Origin: Owenia fusiformis | Taxonomy: Eukaryota > Annelida > Polychaeta > Sabellida > Oweniidae | Direction: 5' to 3' | DNA: 64,000 nucleotides | Assembly (NCBI GenBank): GCA_903813345.2 | Contig: CAIIXF020000002.1 | Location: 1,462,001 to 1,526,000, forward strand | Shown: positions 34,956 to 47,451 of the stretch, one piece after another | Numbering within the stretch: the stretch's first letter is position 1 | How the letters are laid out: every line of letters starts with the position of its first letter | The notes under the pieces: generated by a model | Told to the model about the DNA's origin: nothing | The model's input: the letters and a program-made list of their open reading frames with translations, nothing else | Database searches by the model: none | Translations under genes and position numbers: made by a program

Positions 34956-35747
34956 TATGAAATTCATAGGTCAGCATTTAACTTGATCCTTGGAGCTATT
35001 TGATATATTTGATATATATATTTGTTACAGTAACCTGGTGCTACTGTTAACATTATGGGTAAAATATTTTAGTGAATAATTTTGTACAAATTCCTTCATT
35101 ATTGGTTAGTAACCTTCGGCTAGAAAATCGTTCAACATAAGTGTTATACTGTAATTTAGTAGATCTAATAAATACAAACAAATTGTAGTACAAGCATGCA
35201 AAATGTTCTAGGGTATTCATAAATCAAGTCTCACTTGACATTTGATAAGACGGTATACTCGTGCCAAATGATAGGGTGAATAAACAAAACAAGGTCTACA
35301 AACACTCTATTCCAAAATAGTGTAAACCCCATTCCCAGTTTAATCATTTTTACACATTGCTTTGAATATAACATTTAAAATTCTCAAAGAACTTTTTCAA
35401 GAGAAGGTTTCCTGACATTGCCTTATGATTTTCCTCGGCTACTGTCGCATTTAGACGGAATACATGTATGTGGAAGTGGGACAGTTGAGTTGTTAAATGA
35501 CCTTTGGATAAGCAATTTAATCAATGCATTGGGTATTAAAAGTACAGTTTATCAGATCAGGGTATGAAAGGATACTTATCTTTGTATTAAGATCTTAACT
35601 ACTGGAAAATGTATTAAAAAACTAAGCATATAGATACTTTTACTAATTAACCAAAGGTCGGTTGGTGTTACCAAAAGTTTGAGAGGAGTGTTTGAGTCTA
35701 CATACATTTTACTAATTTAAACAAGGTCAATTGTGTGTCACCGTGCA

Positions 35748-38700
35748 ATGAAAATTGAAGGAAGTGTTGTCATTGTTACTGGAGGAGCCCAAGGGATTGG
35801 GAAAGCAATATCCAAGTCTTTACTGACGCTAGGAGCCAAAGTAAGTTCATAATGTATGTGTGAATGACTTGAATGACTAAACATGAATTTAAAAACATGA
35901 ACTTCTAATCACTTAGTTAGAAGTACATGACTTTTAGTGTTAGCATTCCTAGTGCCTTGTGATTTAAAGATTTAAGGCCATGGACTTGAAATGCAAAATC
36001 ATATGTTTCCGATAATTAGGCCTCGTGTGTCAACTGTGTCTGCTCGTTGCTAGTGCACTACATGACTTCGATTGCAATAAACCGTGCAAGATAATTCACT
36101 CTACTATACCTAACCCCTAGAAATGCATAAGATACTCTGATCTGTTTGTCTAATTGTATTGTTTAGTATATTTTTGAAAGTACCTTATTAACATGTAACA
36201 GTCATCCGATAAACCATTCATAAGGAAACAGACACATAAAAACAAATAACATAATCATTACTAATAAGCCAAAGGGTTGCTTATGAACACCAAATGCAGG
36301 GTATAGTAGGGTGATTATTATGTCAGTGAAGGTGCGCTTGGATAAGGTATTTTTGTTAAAATCTCATGAGCATGTAATTTGCACTGCATAGGAATTATTG
36401 TTCTTCAAGTGATACCTGGAGAGAAAGCTCATTAAAATAAAACGCAATTCACAAGCAACGCGGGCATACATAAATACAGCATCATACGTAATATTTCACA
36501 TTGTGTTAACGTATGTTCGTATTACTACATCAGGTGTGCATTGCTGATGTGAACAATGTAGAAGGCGATAAAACAGTTAAAGAACTTGTGGATGCGTATG
36601 GAAACAGCGTCATCTTTCAGCAATGTGACGTCACAAAAGATGATGACGTCAGAAGTATGTTATTCTTCCTTACACTGCCTAACTTATTGATTAAACAGAG
36701 TGTCTCGAAAGTATGGGATCGCCATATGCAGACATGTACCAATGTTTCCATAGTATGTGTCATATATCATTTTAAGGCTTGTCTAAAGTTACATTACAGG
36801 GTGGGCCAATAAAGATTAAAACATTTTCTATTCATTCAATTTTTTTATTATTGCATTTCATTCCAGAAATATTCAGATAATGGTAAAATGATTATTTGTG
36901 AACATGATAAAGATAAATATGTAATGTAGAACTATTTTTGGCTCATCGTGGTCATGATCTGTATACTTTGTGCGTCATGAGAAATTTTCAAATTTTCTCT
37001 GTTTGAGACATCGTTGCTGAAAGTTCAGTCTAATACCATTCAATATATGCCCAAATCAATGTAACTTTTGATATGCTTTAAAATGATATATGACACATAC
37101 TATGGCGCCTTTGGTATATGTCTGCCTAGGGGGATGGGGTTCCCATACTTCCGGGACACCCTTCACACGGTAAAAAACATGTGCATTTTCTTAGAAATAT
37201 GAAACTCAGTACGTTTGTGATAAAAATATCGTTCGATTATACTAGATACGAGTAGAAATAAGCTTGACCAGCGTAATTGAGTAGATCAGCAGTCAATTAT
37301 GATTTTGCATGTTATTAGAAATGGGATCATTCTATCTGAAGCAGTATTTGAATCGGTAATGTTTAAAGTTGTAATATTTGAAATTTAAGTTTTACGGTAA
37401 TGTAAGTTATGTCACATGTATTTATTGGTTCAGATATGCATATTATAATCTAATCGGAGAGACACATATTGCATCACGATATACATGGTTCTTTACACTA
37501 GCAATTTATATATACGATTTAAGTTAAAAGCAGTAAGAAAGGTGCGATTAATAAAACTGATTCAACATTAACAGAATCTGAACTGAAATACAAAATAACG
37601 GGAAAATTGAAATGGTGAACACATTTTTTCTTAAATGTTATTTATTAGATTATTTAGGACAACAGCGTGGTGGTTCCTGCATCTCTATTCAAAATAGTTT
37701 TCAAAATATACGCATCATTAAAATATATAACAGAACGAAAAATATGGCGTACCCGGTAAGTATACTGTTCTGTCAATATGCAGATATAGTTTGTATTACT
37801 TCACCACTGTATGAAAATCCCCAATATTCTTACTTAAATCATATTGTCACATACTAACAAGATAATGGCAAAGACGTGTTAATCATTTGTTTGAGTTGTC
37901 TGCATCTTACCATGCTTTTTACCTTATTATAGATGCATTTAAGGCCACAACAGACACGTTTGGTGACGTCACAATTACGGTAAACAACGCTGGCATTTTA
38001 GATGAGATAAACTTTTCTCGGACGATTGCAGTTGACCTAGTAAGTCACACAACATAATATTTCTGTTGGGGATTACAAGATACGAGGGTATATCATAAAG
38101 TTCTCATAATATCTCTCTCATTTCTTTTTTTTTCAATATATTCTGATGAATTTTTCACAGAATGTGTAGTATGGAATGCTGTATTAATCTATCAAAAAAT
38201 ATTTGGTATAACAAAAATATTATTTAAGAAATGGTTGCCATAGTAACCGGAAATCAAGGCACCTGGGGCAAATAAAAAAACGTACAGGAATAGCCCCAAC
38301 TAACCATGTTAAAATGCATGATAAGTTATCAAATAAGCTATGAAACACATCAAATTGTTAAATACCATTTGTTCTTGACTGTTTTAAGCGATTATAATGG
38401 TCGTGTGAATTATGTGACCTCATAATGGATGATTGTAAGTAATGCTTCATTAGAAGTGATGTTAGACACTGCAACTGTTTTGTCAGATATTCCAAGGAAA
38501 GTCTATTTTCCACTTTAGTTCATCTTAAATAAATAATAGACCACTATATGGCGTAATTATGTTGACATCTTTGCACCATATTTGTTTTAGATCATCTTTA
38601 GTATAAGCAAAGGATTGTTCGAACTAAATTAAACGTTTTATCAGTGTGAATATTATTTTTCTGATGATCCCTGCATATATGCATTATCTAACTCAGTCAT

Positions 38701-41700
38701 TTCTGATCATTAAGCTTTGATTCTCAGAGTCTGGTATCACATCTAATGAGGCATGTAAGCATCCTCTATGACACCATACAATCCACGTGATCAATTTATT
38801 TTATAGTAAAGGCATTTAACAACACATTCAAGTTAACATTTTAATATGTTTGGTAATTTATGAGAGTTTATTATGTATGTAAACAAGGTTAATTAAGCTC
38901 ATTCTCTCAATTAATTTTATTTGCCACGGGTGCCTTGATTTCCACTTACTATGACAACCATTACTTATTTAATATATCTGTTATACTATATTTTTTGATA
39001 GATTAATACAGTGTTCTATACTGCAGATTCTATGAAAATGTCATTAGAATATATTGAAAAATAAAAAAAACTAGAAAGATATTATGAGAACTTTATGATA
39101 TACCCTCGTAAATGTTTATTTTGAATATGTAATTGTTATTTGTAAGTTTGACTTAATCTTACGTAATATCAGTTGAATGAACCCGTACTTAAAATTGATG
39201 TTTACATGGGTAAACCTTGTTTACTACACTTTAGTAAACCATATTCAACCATTAGGACGTATTCCAAACTGTACTCCCGGTAATTTTCGCATGCTACTAT
39301 ATTTCAATAGTTCTAATGTGTAGAATATAATTATCACTTCCCTTGGAATTTAAATAACAAATCTGCGATAACTAATAGCTGCAAAATTTTGAAAAATTGA
39401 AATTTAGCAAATGTAGCTGCAACATTGCAAAATTGAATACAATAGCAACAAACATTCTTTTGAGTACACTATGAATGTTAAATGAGCAGAAGTGAGATTT
39501 AATTTTTTCCCGTGAGTTTAAGTAATATTATAAAATTATTATGATTTTTGGATGATTTAATGCACTCGGACATTAAATGTACCATGAGCTCTACTACTAA
39601 ATTTCCCATAGATTTATTGAGTCACGCGTTCGTTCGTTCTTTGCGAAAATGTTTTTGATATTTCCACACTTTTCTTGGTAAGGAGGCCCAGATACGATGC
39701 ACGATGATTGCACTGGAATTCATGGGTCGCAACAATGGTGGGAAAGGTGGAACTATTGTGTTCAATGCGTCTGCTGCTGGTAAGTTGACGGAGATTCCAA
39801 ATTATCTTCAGATTATGGGGAGCTATTGTATATAAAAATGTTACTCTTGGAGTATTTTCAATAACGATTGGCATCCTGTTTATAATAGAGAGTGCATTTA
39901 ATAGCTCATAATTTGGGCTATATTTATAACTACATATACCTTTTAAATCGATATTAAATCTGATTTAAAATTTTGCTTTGTTTAAAATAAGGTGATTATA
40001 ATAATTAGGCCAGAAAATCTGGTAAACAATAGAAATGTTACAGCTATACACACATTATTTGTCTTTGATGTTTTATATTATAGGTATTGTACCAATAGGT
40101 GTCATGCCAGTGTACGCAGCAGTAAAACATGGACTCGTAGGCTTCGTTCGTAGTATGGCGGTAAGTGACATAAGCGAACTAATAGTTAAGGTTGAAGTGG
40201 CTCTTGTAAAGCCCTTTTACATCATATATGACTGGACAACCATGTACAATAAGTTCGAAAAATATGAATCGACCTCAAGGACAGAAAATAAATGTACTCA
40301 ACTCTATGCGGGCAAAGGGGTCTGGTCTGATAAGCTGGTTCTATTTTCTTTCGTTTATATAATAAATAGATCATAAATTATTGAATACACAAGCCTTGTT
40401 GTAGGGTAACTATTGACTGAGATACAATGATTCGATATATTGCTTTTCACAACTGTCTGCGACACGACTTTTGATCCAAATACTTGGAATAAAAACAGAT
40501 TTTTGGATACTGGTGGTCTTCATTGAACGTTTTGACATGTCCTGAACACATCTGCCAGATGTCTGCAAAACAATATTTATTAGTTTTGTAGAAAATTGTT
40601 TCATGTATCCCCCGTCCACCAAGATATTTCCACTTCAAAACTTTTTTTAGTCATTTCCCCATCTAAATATGCATGTAATTTACAAACTAGCAAATATTTA
40701 TACAGGGTGTTTTATATTTATACACCCGCTCAAAAATCATATATGTAGCATTGCCACCCTATCATTTTACACAAAGTTTTGTTCATCGTAGACAGTTACA
40801 TGTGATTCTACACACAGAATTAGTTGAACCACTATTCAAAATCTATTTTATCTTAAGTGCAAAAGACGGATTAGATGTATACAAATACATGCATAATTTA
40901 ATATATATAAAGAAAAGTGACAGCTCTGTTTCAAATACACGTGTACGTATAAAAATATAATTAATGTTCAAGATAAGTCCAAGGATAGAGGATTGGGGTG
41001 TGAGATTCAACGCAGTGTGTCCCATAAGTGTAGATACAAACCTCTCTCGCGAGGAAAACTTACGTAAAGTAGTGGGAGACCCAGTTGTTCTTGACCAACT
41101 TTTGAAAGGAATGAAAACGGCACACAGTGTTATCCTCAAGTAAGTTTTCAATCATTTGAACGATAAAGAAATCATCGACATGGTATTTATATGGACCCAG
41201 ATTTACATCCACCGAATATTAAGATGTACTGTACTATATATTTGTCTTTTTGGTTTATGTGGGTTTCTTAGGGAGTAGTTTTTATTGTTACACATTTTTT
41301 GTTTATTTTTTCTAATTAGCTAAAAATAGAATAGTACATCTGATCAATACCATTGTGATTACTTTGGTTGCTTACCTTCATGTACCACTACCAATAACTA
41401 TCTTACCATTTTCTTGATCTCACCTTAGTTGGGGGATAATTCATGGGTGGTAAATGGGGGAGGGATGGCGGGCGAGATTCACTCAGATAATAACCTGCTT
41501 TTTCCTTGTATCAAGAAATGAATGGAAAATGGCGTTCTTCTGCGCATGTGCGTTGACCTACATTCAACTCTGTTTTCTAGTAACCGATTTGTTTACATCA
41601 AATTCTGACTATCGTAACAACAATTAACTACTTCCATAAAACACACATAAAACCAATTAATTTTCAATTAATTGACATATATGTGTGTCGTTGTTTTCAG

Positions 41701-41824
41701 GCCATCTGATGTCGCTGAGTCGGTGGTTAAACTAATAGAAGATGATTCGTTAAATGGCAAATCTCTTGTTGTTCTTGAGGGCAAAACAATATTTGTAGAT
41801 CCGCCAGTGTTGGACTTACAATGA
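35748..41824 (+). CDS. Short-chain dehydrogenase/reductase, 15-hydroxyprostaglandin-dehydrogenase-like (7 exons, 261 aa)
   Basis: Exons 35748-35840, 36534-36654, 37933-38039, 39683-39779, 40084-40160, 40973-41139 and 41701-41824 join without frame errors to 261 residues (human HPGD has 266). The Rossmann cofactor motif TGGAQGIG is near residue 10, CIADVN has the aspartate expected for NAD preference, NNAG is at 89-92, the catalytic Ser is at 137, and Tyr150-x3-Lys154 sits in VYAAVKHG. LIEDDSLNG near the end is HPGD-like. HPGD-type enzymes oxidise hydroxyl groups of prostaglandins or related lipids with NAD in the cytosol. The helix Asn of the SDR tetrad is Asp106 here. Introns carry several TIR elements. 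Substrate unknown. Confidence 0.85.
36692..37165. mobile_element. TIR element in intron 2 of the SDR gene
   Basis: Inverted arms of about 105 bp: GTGTCTCGAAAGTATGGGAT at the left and the reverse complement of GTGTCCCGGAAGTATGGGAA at the right, with ATAGTATGTGTCATATATCA in both arms. An ACAGGGTGGGCCAATAAAG stretch inside marks the inner edge of the left arm. Non-coding. Confidence 0.7.
38083..39108. mobile_element. TA-flanked long-TIR element in intron 3 of the SDR gene (1026 bp)
   Basis: Ends are CGAGGGTATATCATAAAGTT and its reverse complement, with TA at 38081-38082 and 39109-39110. Inverted similarity extends about 200 bp inward (AAATCAAGGCACCTGG near 38250 against its inverse near 38935). 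TA duplication fits Tc1/mariner; no transposase frame is seen. Confidence 0.8.
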
Positions 41825-43924
41825 TTTTGAACAAATCAAAGTGTTCTTTGAATGTGTAAATTGAAAAAAGGAACTACAATAAAAATGAAGAATTGTGAAA
41901 AATAAGATTGAAGGGCTTACCCTAGTAAGACACAACGTCTGAGTCGCGTTTAAAGTATAACTCAAAAATGTCTCACGGCGAAAAAAACTTCCCATTGTAA
42001 AAAGAGCATGAGTTGTTTGGATAATGAATCGGCGAAGCTGTCAACGTGTATGTGCCTTATAAAATAATAAATCTTTGAGAAGAATTGTGGTCATTATATT
42101 GAGTTGCCGAATTGAATTTTTTTCTCGAATAGAGATCCTACACACATAGTCCAGTCTAATTTGAACAAAATTCATCTAATATTTGAGTAATCGCGTACAC
42201 GGGTGGACAAAAAATCAGTTTACATAAATAGTGACATATATTCGGCCTCATTTAGTCGGAATTTTGGAAAGGCGCGCCCTTTATATTGGCCACAAAAATC
42301 GATTCACATAATCATTTTAACAGAGTGTACTTATAGAATTTAACTAAGGCATTTTCAAAGATAGTAGGTATCGTAAATTCAATTGAAATCAACAGAACGC
42401 GTGACGCAACATGGTCGATCCAACCTTTTTTATCTTTAACCCTAATGTCGATTTTTTTTAAGAGTACTTTTGCGCTAAGGATGAACAGGTATTCACCTCA
42501 AAATTATGAAATATTTGTTTTATTACTCACTATTATGTTCACCACTCTCTTTTTGGAACGTCTTACAAGAACAATACTATTTAGAACTCATCAGATTTTA
42601 TGTAGAACATTACCAACATTGAATTTAACTCAACCTGTCGGTATTTCTCAGTAGACACTCGAGGACAAGGTTATGTGATTTAGTAGAGCACCATATTAAA
42701 AATCTCGCAAATTCTCGTTTTCGTGAGAATTTCAGAGATGTGCATACCACTTACTAGAGCATTCATATATAAAAAGTTTTAATAAGATGAGAGAGGTTAT
42801 ATAGCTTTGTAATCTTGTTTATTCTCGTTTTTTCATGAGACTTTTGGAGATTTGCATACTTAATCTATAGTAAATTGCATTTCCTTCCTTTTTATAGGAG
42901 TAATGAATTCAGTGAACAACTTTATACAATACAAACTTTGATTGATACAATTTTGTCATGTAAATAATCGTCCGGTACTTTTTCAGCTTTTTTCAAAACC
43001 GTTGACCAAATCTCTATTGATGCAATGTTAACAAAATGTTAAACCTTGATTTATTCGTAAAGAAACTATATGGTTAATCATAATTGTTTACATGTACATG
43101 GTCATCCCATAGTATGTCAATTGTGTTTAAGACAGATTCAGCCAGATAAATTATAAAATGTAACTATTGCCTGCGTAAATTACACAGTATCATATATTAT
43201 ATTCCTGTCCTCACTCGGATTTTCATTGAACCGTTAGTCTGGTATTTTTCGTCAAAGTATATACGAAAAAAGTGTGATTCATGATAATCAAGGTCACATA
43301 TTTGTCATGTTTCTTTAAAGAATATTGTCGATTTTAGCGAAAACAGGGTAGACTTTTCTAGAGATTTCAGCAAAACGTTAGATTTTACGGCCATTTCCAT
43401 TAAAAAATTTAAATTGCGGGAGATTTTAGTAGAAATACTAGCCGGAAGTTTACTGAAGTTTTAACCGGAGTATAGTGTACGGTTGTTTGCTTTTTACGGA
43501 AGAGCAAAAATTGGCAAGTCTTGTTGAATGTTCAGAACATTGTGTTCGAAGTTAGAAATATACTTTTTTATGAGATATTTATAATTACTTTCTTGGTTAT
43601 GTGTTCACCAACCTCGGCTCTTCAACGCCCATCGTTATGTAAAACGTTGGCAGGAAAGCGGCTCACAATACATATTATATTTTGAGTTGAATATATCTGT
43701 AACTCAATACTAACAACTGTCATACAAGCAGGCGAAGGTCAAATCGACCTTCTGACAAAATATATTCAAAGTACAATCAACTTGAAGATTGTAAAATATT
43801 ATGTAAGATGATATATAAACAGCTCCGAAACTAGATATAGTAATTGACCCTCCCCTTGAAAAGATTGAAACTCCAAACTCTTTTTTTATCTCACCACCTT
43901 GAACAAGTAAAATATTGTAATAGT
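41825..43924. other. Intergenic stretch after the SDR gene
   Basis: The 3' UTR presumably starts here; AATAAA within ACAATAAAAATG at about 41877 is a plausible polyadenylation signal. TAACCCTAATGTCGA at about 42439 resembles the piggyBac-like end at 62626, without partner. Nothing else is recognised. Confidence 0.4.
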
Positions 43925-45679
43925 TCCTGAATATTTGAACAGGTGAATATGTTAGGCCAATGCATTACCTCCAGGAAAAGCACTCATAGAGATGATAAAA
44001 TATTTTCGACTTTGAGACAGGGACGATGCAAACAACCCACTCAAATGGTTTTCTGAAATGTTGTCCTTTCAGACCCTTCCATCCCTGGTTTTTCAATTTT
44101 TGTTGCATCGATATGTCGCGTTTTTGACACAAAGTTAACCCCTTAAATGATTCAGTAATTCATTCGGGAGTTTTAAAGATACCCATGATGGGAGACCAAA
44201 ATTATGCTGAAAGCAATGGATCGCATGAGTTTTCCCTACGGGAAAATAACATGGAAACTATTTCTATGTAAGTTCATCTCTCTGGTTAAAGATCTAATAG
44301 CAAAGGTTTTGCAAAAATAAATCAATGCAGTGTAAAACAAATGTATGTATAATGAAGAAATAAATATTTAATGAAAAAAATAGATATGTGTTTGTAATAT
44401 TGGTATTAACTTAAGATTAAAAAGTGTCACTATCTCTTTCATTTTTCAACAAATATAGGCTCACGTGACATATGACGCGGGGCAGTCAATTTTGATCTAT
44501 CGTAGACCATATCAGTATCAAACTGCCGATATTTCAACCTCGTCTTGCGAGGCCATTTTTATTTGAAACATCTTGAATTTGGTGTCAAAATAAAGCTGGT
44601 CACGCCCACTTTCAGAGTTATCAATGAATCATTTACTACGACTACTATATTCATTTAGGAGGCGTGTAAAGTTAACCAATCAGAAAGACAATTGCTCCAT
44701 ATATGACAGTTCATTAACATATTCAGTGTTTACTATTGTTTTTCGCGTCATGACAACACGAGTAGTAACCAATCAAAATGCCGTATTTTATCACGTGAGT
44801 TCAGAGTGACATGCACGACATGTAAGTTTAGTCTAAGCTGATCGCGATGTTGAACAATTTCTTCTCGGAATTTGTCCAGAGAAATCAGCGATTCTAAATT
44901 AAGGTAGGATCTCCCATTTCTTCCTGTACAAGTTTTAACTTATCTCTATCGAATCCTATAGTTTTGGATGAAGATATGAAGCATACGTTTAAAAACGAAG
45001 CGATTAATTTGACGATCTGATTTTGCAATTTGCAATGGCCAATTTACTGCAAGTCTGCGTGTATTTGACAAGAGATAGCGCCAAGTCTTGTATCCGAATG
45101 CTTGTTAAGCCACTCAAAAACAAGATCCATATTTTCTAAATTTGATAACTTTGCAGAGAGCCCGTTTTCATGACCTGTTTTCCGCGTCTAAATTCAAACT
45201 GAGATCGCTGGGATTCTCAGTCAATGGCAACGGGTCTTCATTCCAGAACGCACATTTTTTTAGTTGATTCTCCGTCATAGTACTTGTCTAAAGTCCATAT
45301 CTGCTCTTTTACTGGCATACTTGGACATATTTCCCCTCCTTAAATTGTCCTCCTTAAATAACACCCTCTCGCCGATTTATATATAGCCATTTCCCAGAAC
45401 CCGGGAGTCAGAATCGCTGATGTTTGCCATATTGAACATGTTGAAATATGTACTGTAATATCTGTAATACTAGGCATTGAATTGCCTGCTACGCGTAAGG
45501 GTCACGTGACTAGCGCGATACAGGAAAAATGGGGAATTTCGAAACAACAATTTTTGGGCACTTTTATTGCAAATTTCAGGTATTTATAAGTGTTTGTGGT
45601 ATAAAATATAATCCACAGACATAAATAAACATCCAAACTACATATTTTATTACGTTTTGGAGCCTTTTTTGCTTTTAAA

Positions 45680-45865
45680 ATGACATCTTTAATATATCAG
45701 AAACAAGTCAAATTCTTTACTTCAGAGAATATTTTTATCATTGATAATGAGAGTCATGATCTTAAACGTAGGGTTAAGGAAGCAATTCATATTAAAACAA
45801 TGCAACCTAAAATGAACAGAGATAATGGGTATCAGTTGGACAATTTGTATCATAAAATATTGTAA
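45680..45865 (+). pseudogene. C-terminal fragment resembling GIY-YIG/Penelope-like protein tails
   Basis: The 61-codon frame contains NESHDLKRRVKEAIHIKTMQ and PKMNRDNGYQL, a pattern I associate with C-termini of GIY-YIG nuclease proteins such as Penelope-like elements (basic KEAI-I, then a LNRD-G-L motif). The N-terminal catalytic part is absent. Inverted copies of CAGAAACAAGTCAAATTCTT at about 45700 and 46117-46139 bracket it. The family call rests on memory of the pattern only. Confidence 0.4.
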
Positions 45866-46390
45866 ATTAAGAATGGTATAGCAAAGTATGCAATAGTAAT
45901 ATTTGAGTTTAATTGTTACCATAACGATGATATATTTATCTTAAGGTTATTATTAGGTCATTCGTTTTTTCGTATCTATGTTTTTTTGTTGTTGTTATTT
46001 TTTAGGTTACTAGGTCATTTGTTACATAATTAAATTTTCCATTGTCTGTTTATGACGTCACATAAATGTATACATGCTGTTATATTTTGAAAAAGACTAA
46101 GGGATATTAGAATTAGTAAAGAATTTGACTTGTTTCTGATGGAAACTATTGTTTTTCACTTTATCTTAAAGGAATTACTGATTCCTTTAAAGGGGTTAAC
46201 TGTGTGTAAAAACGGAACATATTGAAGCAACAATAATTGAAAATGCAGGGGTTGAAGGGATTGAAAATCGAGACCGTATTTCAGAAAAACATGTAGGTGG
46301 GCTGTTTGCATCCTCCCTGTCTCAAACTCGAAATTATTTTATCAACTCTTTGAGTTCCTTTCATTGATGTGATGCATTGGTCTAACATAT

Positions 46391-47451
46391 CACGGTGTAT
46401 AACCCAAACGCTCCTACATGCATGACGGAGCGTTTCATTTACGCGGAAACGCTCCGGAGCAAATGTAAATGGCGGCTCATGAAGATTCCACTATGACCGT
46501 AAGTATTGTTTCTCTCGTTTCTCTTACATATCATATGTTATGGTGAAATATTATGTACCATTCGATGAACAATACCGTGATCAAAGATCTTATTTATTCA
46601 ACTTCTGGTGGTAAACTGTTATTTGCTTGATCAAAGCTCCGTAGTGTAGATCGAACGAATCTGAAGATGACGATTTGACCACAAATTACGAATTAAACTT
46701 GTATTTCTATGAAAACGTTAATCTTTCTGTTAAAGTAGTAGATCACAAACTCGTATATTCTCATTTCCTAAAACCCCAGTCCAAATCCATTACTTGTTCT
46801 CGAGAAATCGCTTGTTTTCCTCGAAACGCTCCGTCGATTTAGAACACAATTTTAGAAACGCTCATACCATTTTGTTTTGATATCATTTTCAGATTATTAG
46901 AGAAAAGTTCCGAATCAAATCTATCTCTCAAAAACGTGTTGTACTTGTTAGGCAAATTGAAACATATTAACCTGGAACTAGCTGATTTAAGCCTATATTA
47001 GAATATGAGAATGTCATAATATTTAAGACTGGATTTTCTGTCAACAAATTACTATTACGATAATGTATGGTGCGTTGAAGCATTGGAATTTGACTAAAAT
47101 ATACGTTGATGCTCTAATCTTGGCTCAACTAATCACATGTATCGACAAAAGGGGTTTTGACCGGTAGAATGACAAATGCGTTTTTGAATTTTGATAACTA
47201 TACTGCTCCGTACAGCTCTTCCTAATTGCTTCAAACGTCAACAGCCAGCCAAGTACAACATGAATATCACACCCATCGAATGGTATGCTCGAAATATGTA
47301 ACTCATACCTCTTATTCCCATTATTGGGGAAATCGTCAGACGGCTCATCGTTCCCGCCAGCCAGCTTTCCTACTCCGGAGCGTTTCTTTGTTTAATTTCA
47401 GTAATGAAACGCTCCGTCGTGCATGTAGGAGCGTTTGGGTTATACACCGTG
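46391..47451. mobile_element. Transib/RAG-like DNA element, copy 2 (1061 bp)
   Basis: Both ends read CACGGTGTATAACCCAAACG as inverted repeats, flanked by the 5-bp duplication CATAT at 46386-46390 and 47452-47456. Inverted relative to copy 1 and 15.7 kb away; the two share most of their length, including the GCTCCG-rich subterminal zones. It lies in the right arm of the large TIR element, which restores a continuous arm when it is removed. No transposase core is present. Confidence 0.85.
46469..46970 (+). CDS. Two-exon mini-frame inside Transib-like copy 2 (35 aa)
   Basis: Exon A at 46469-46498 reads MAAHEDSTMT to a GTAAGT donor. Exon B at 46893-46970 follows TTTTCAG and reads IIREKFRIKSISQKRVVLVR, then QIETY and TAA. 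It is 10 residues shorter than the copy 1 product, with substitutions N to H, E to K twice and S to Y. Splice signals are identical in the two copies. Confidence 0.4.

Noticed and set aside
37612-37857. Frame with a GTAAGT donor after ATGGCGTACCCG inside intron 2 of the SDR gene
   Set aside because: No acceptor in phase with the SDR exons; the SDR reading frame is complete without it.
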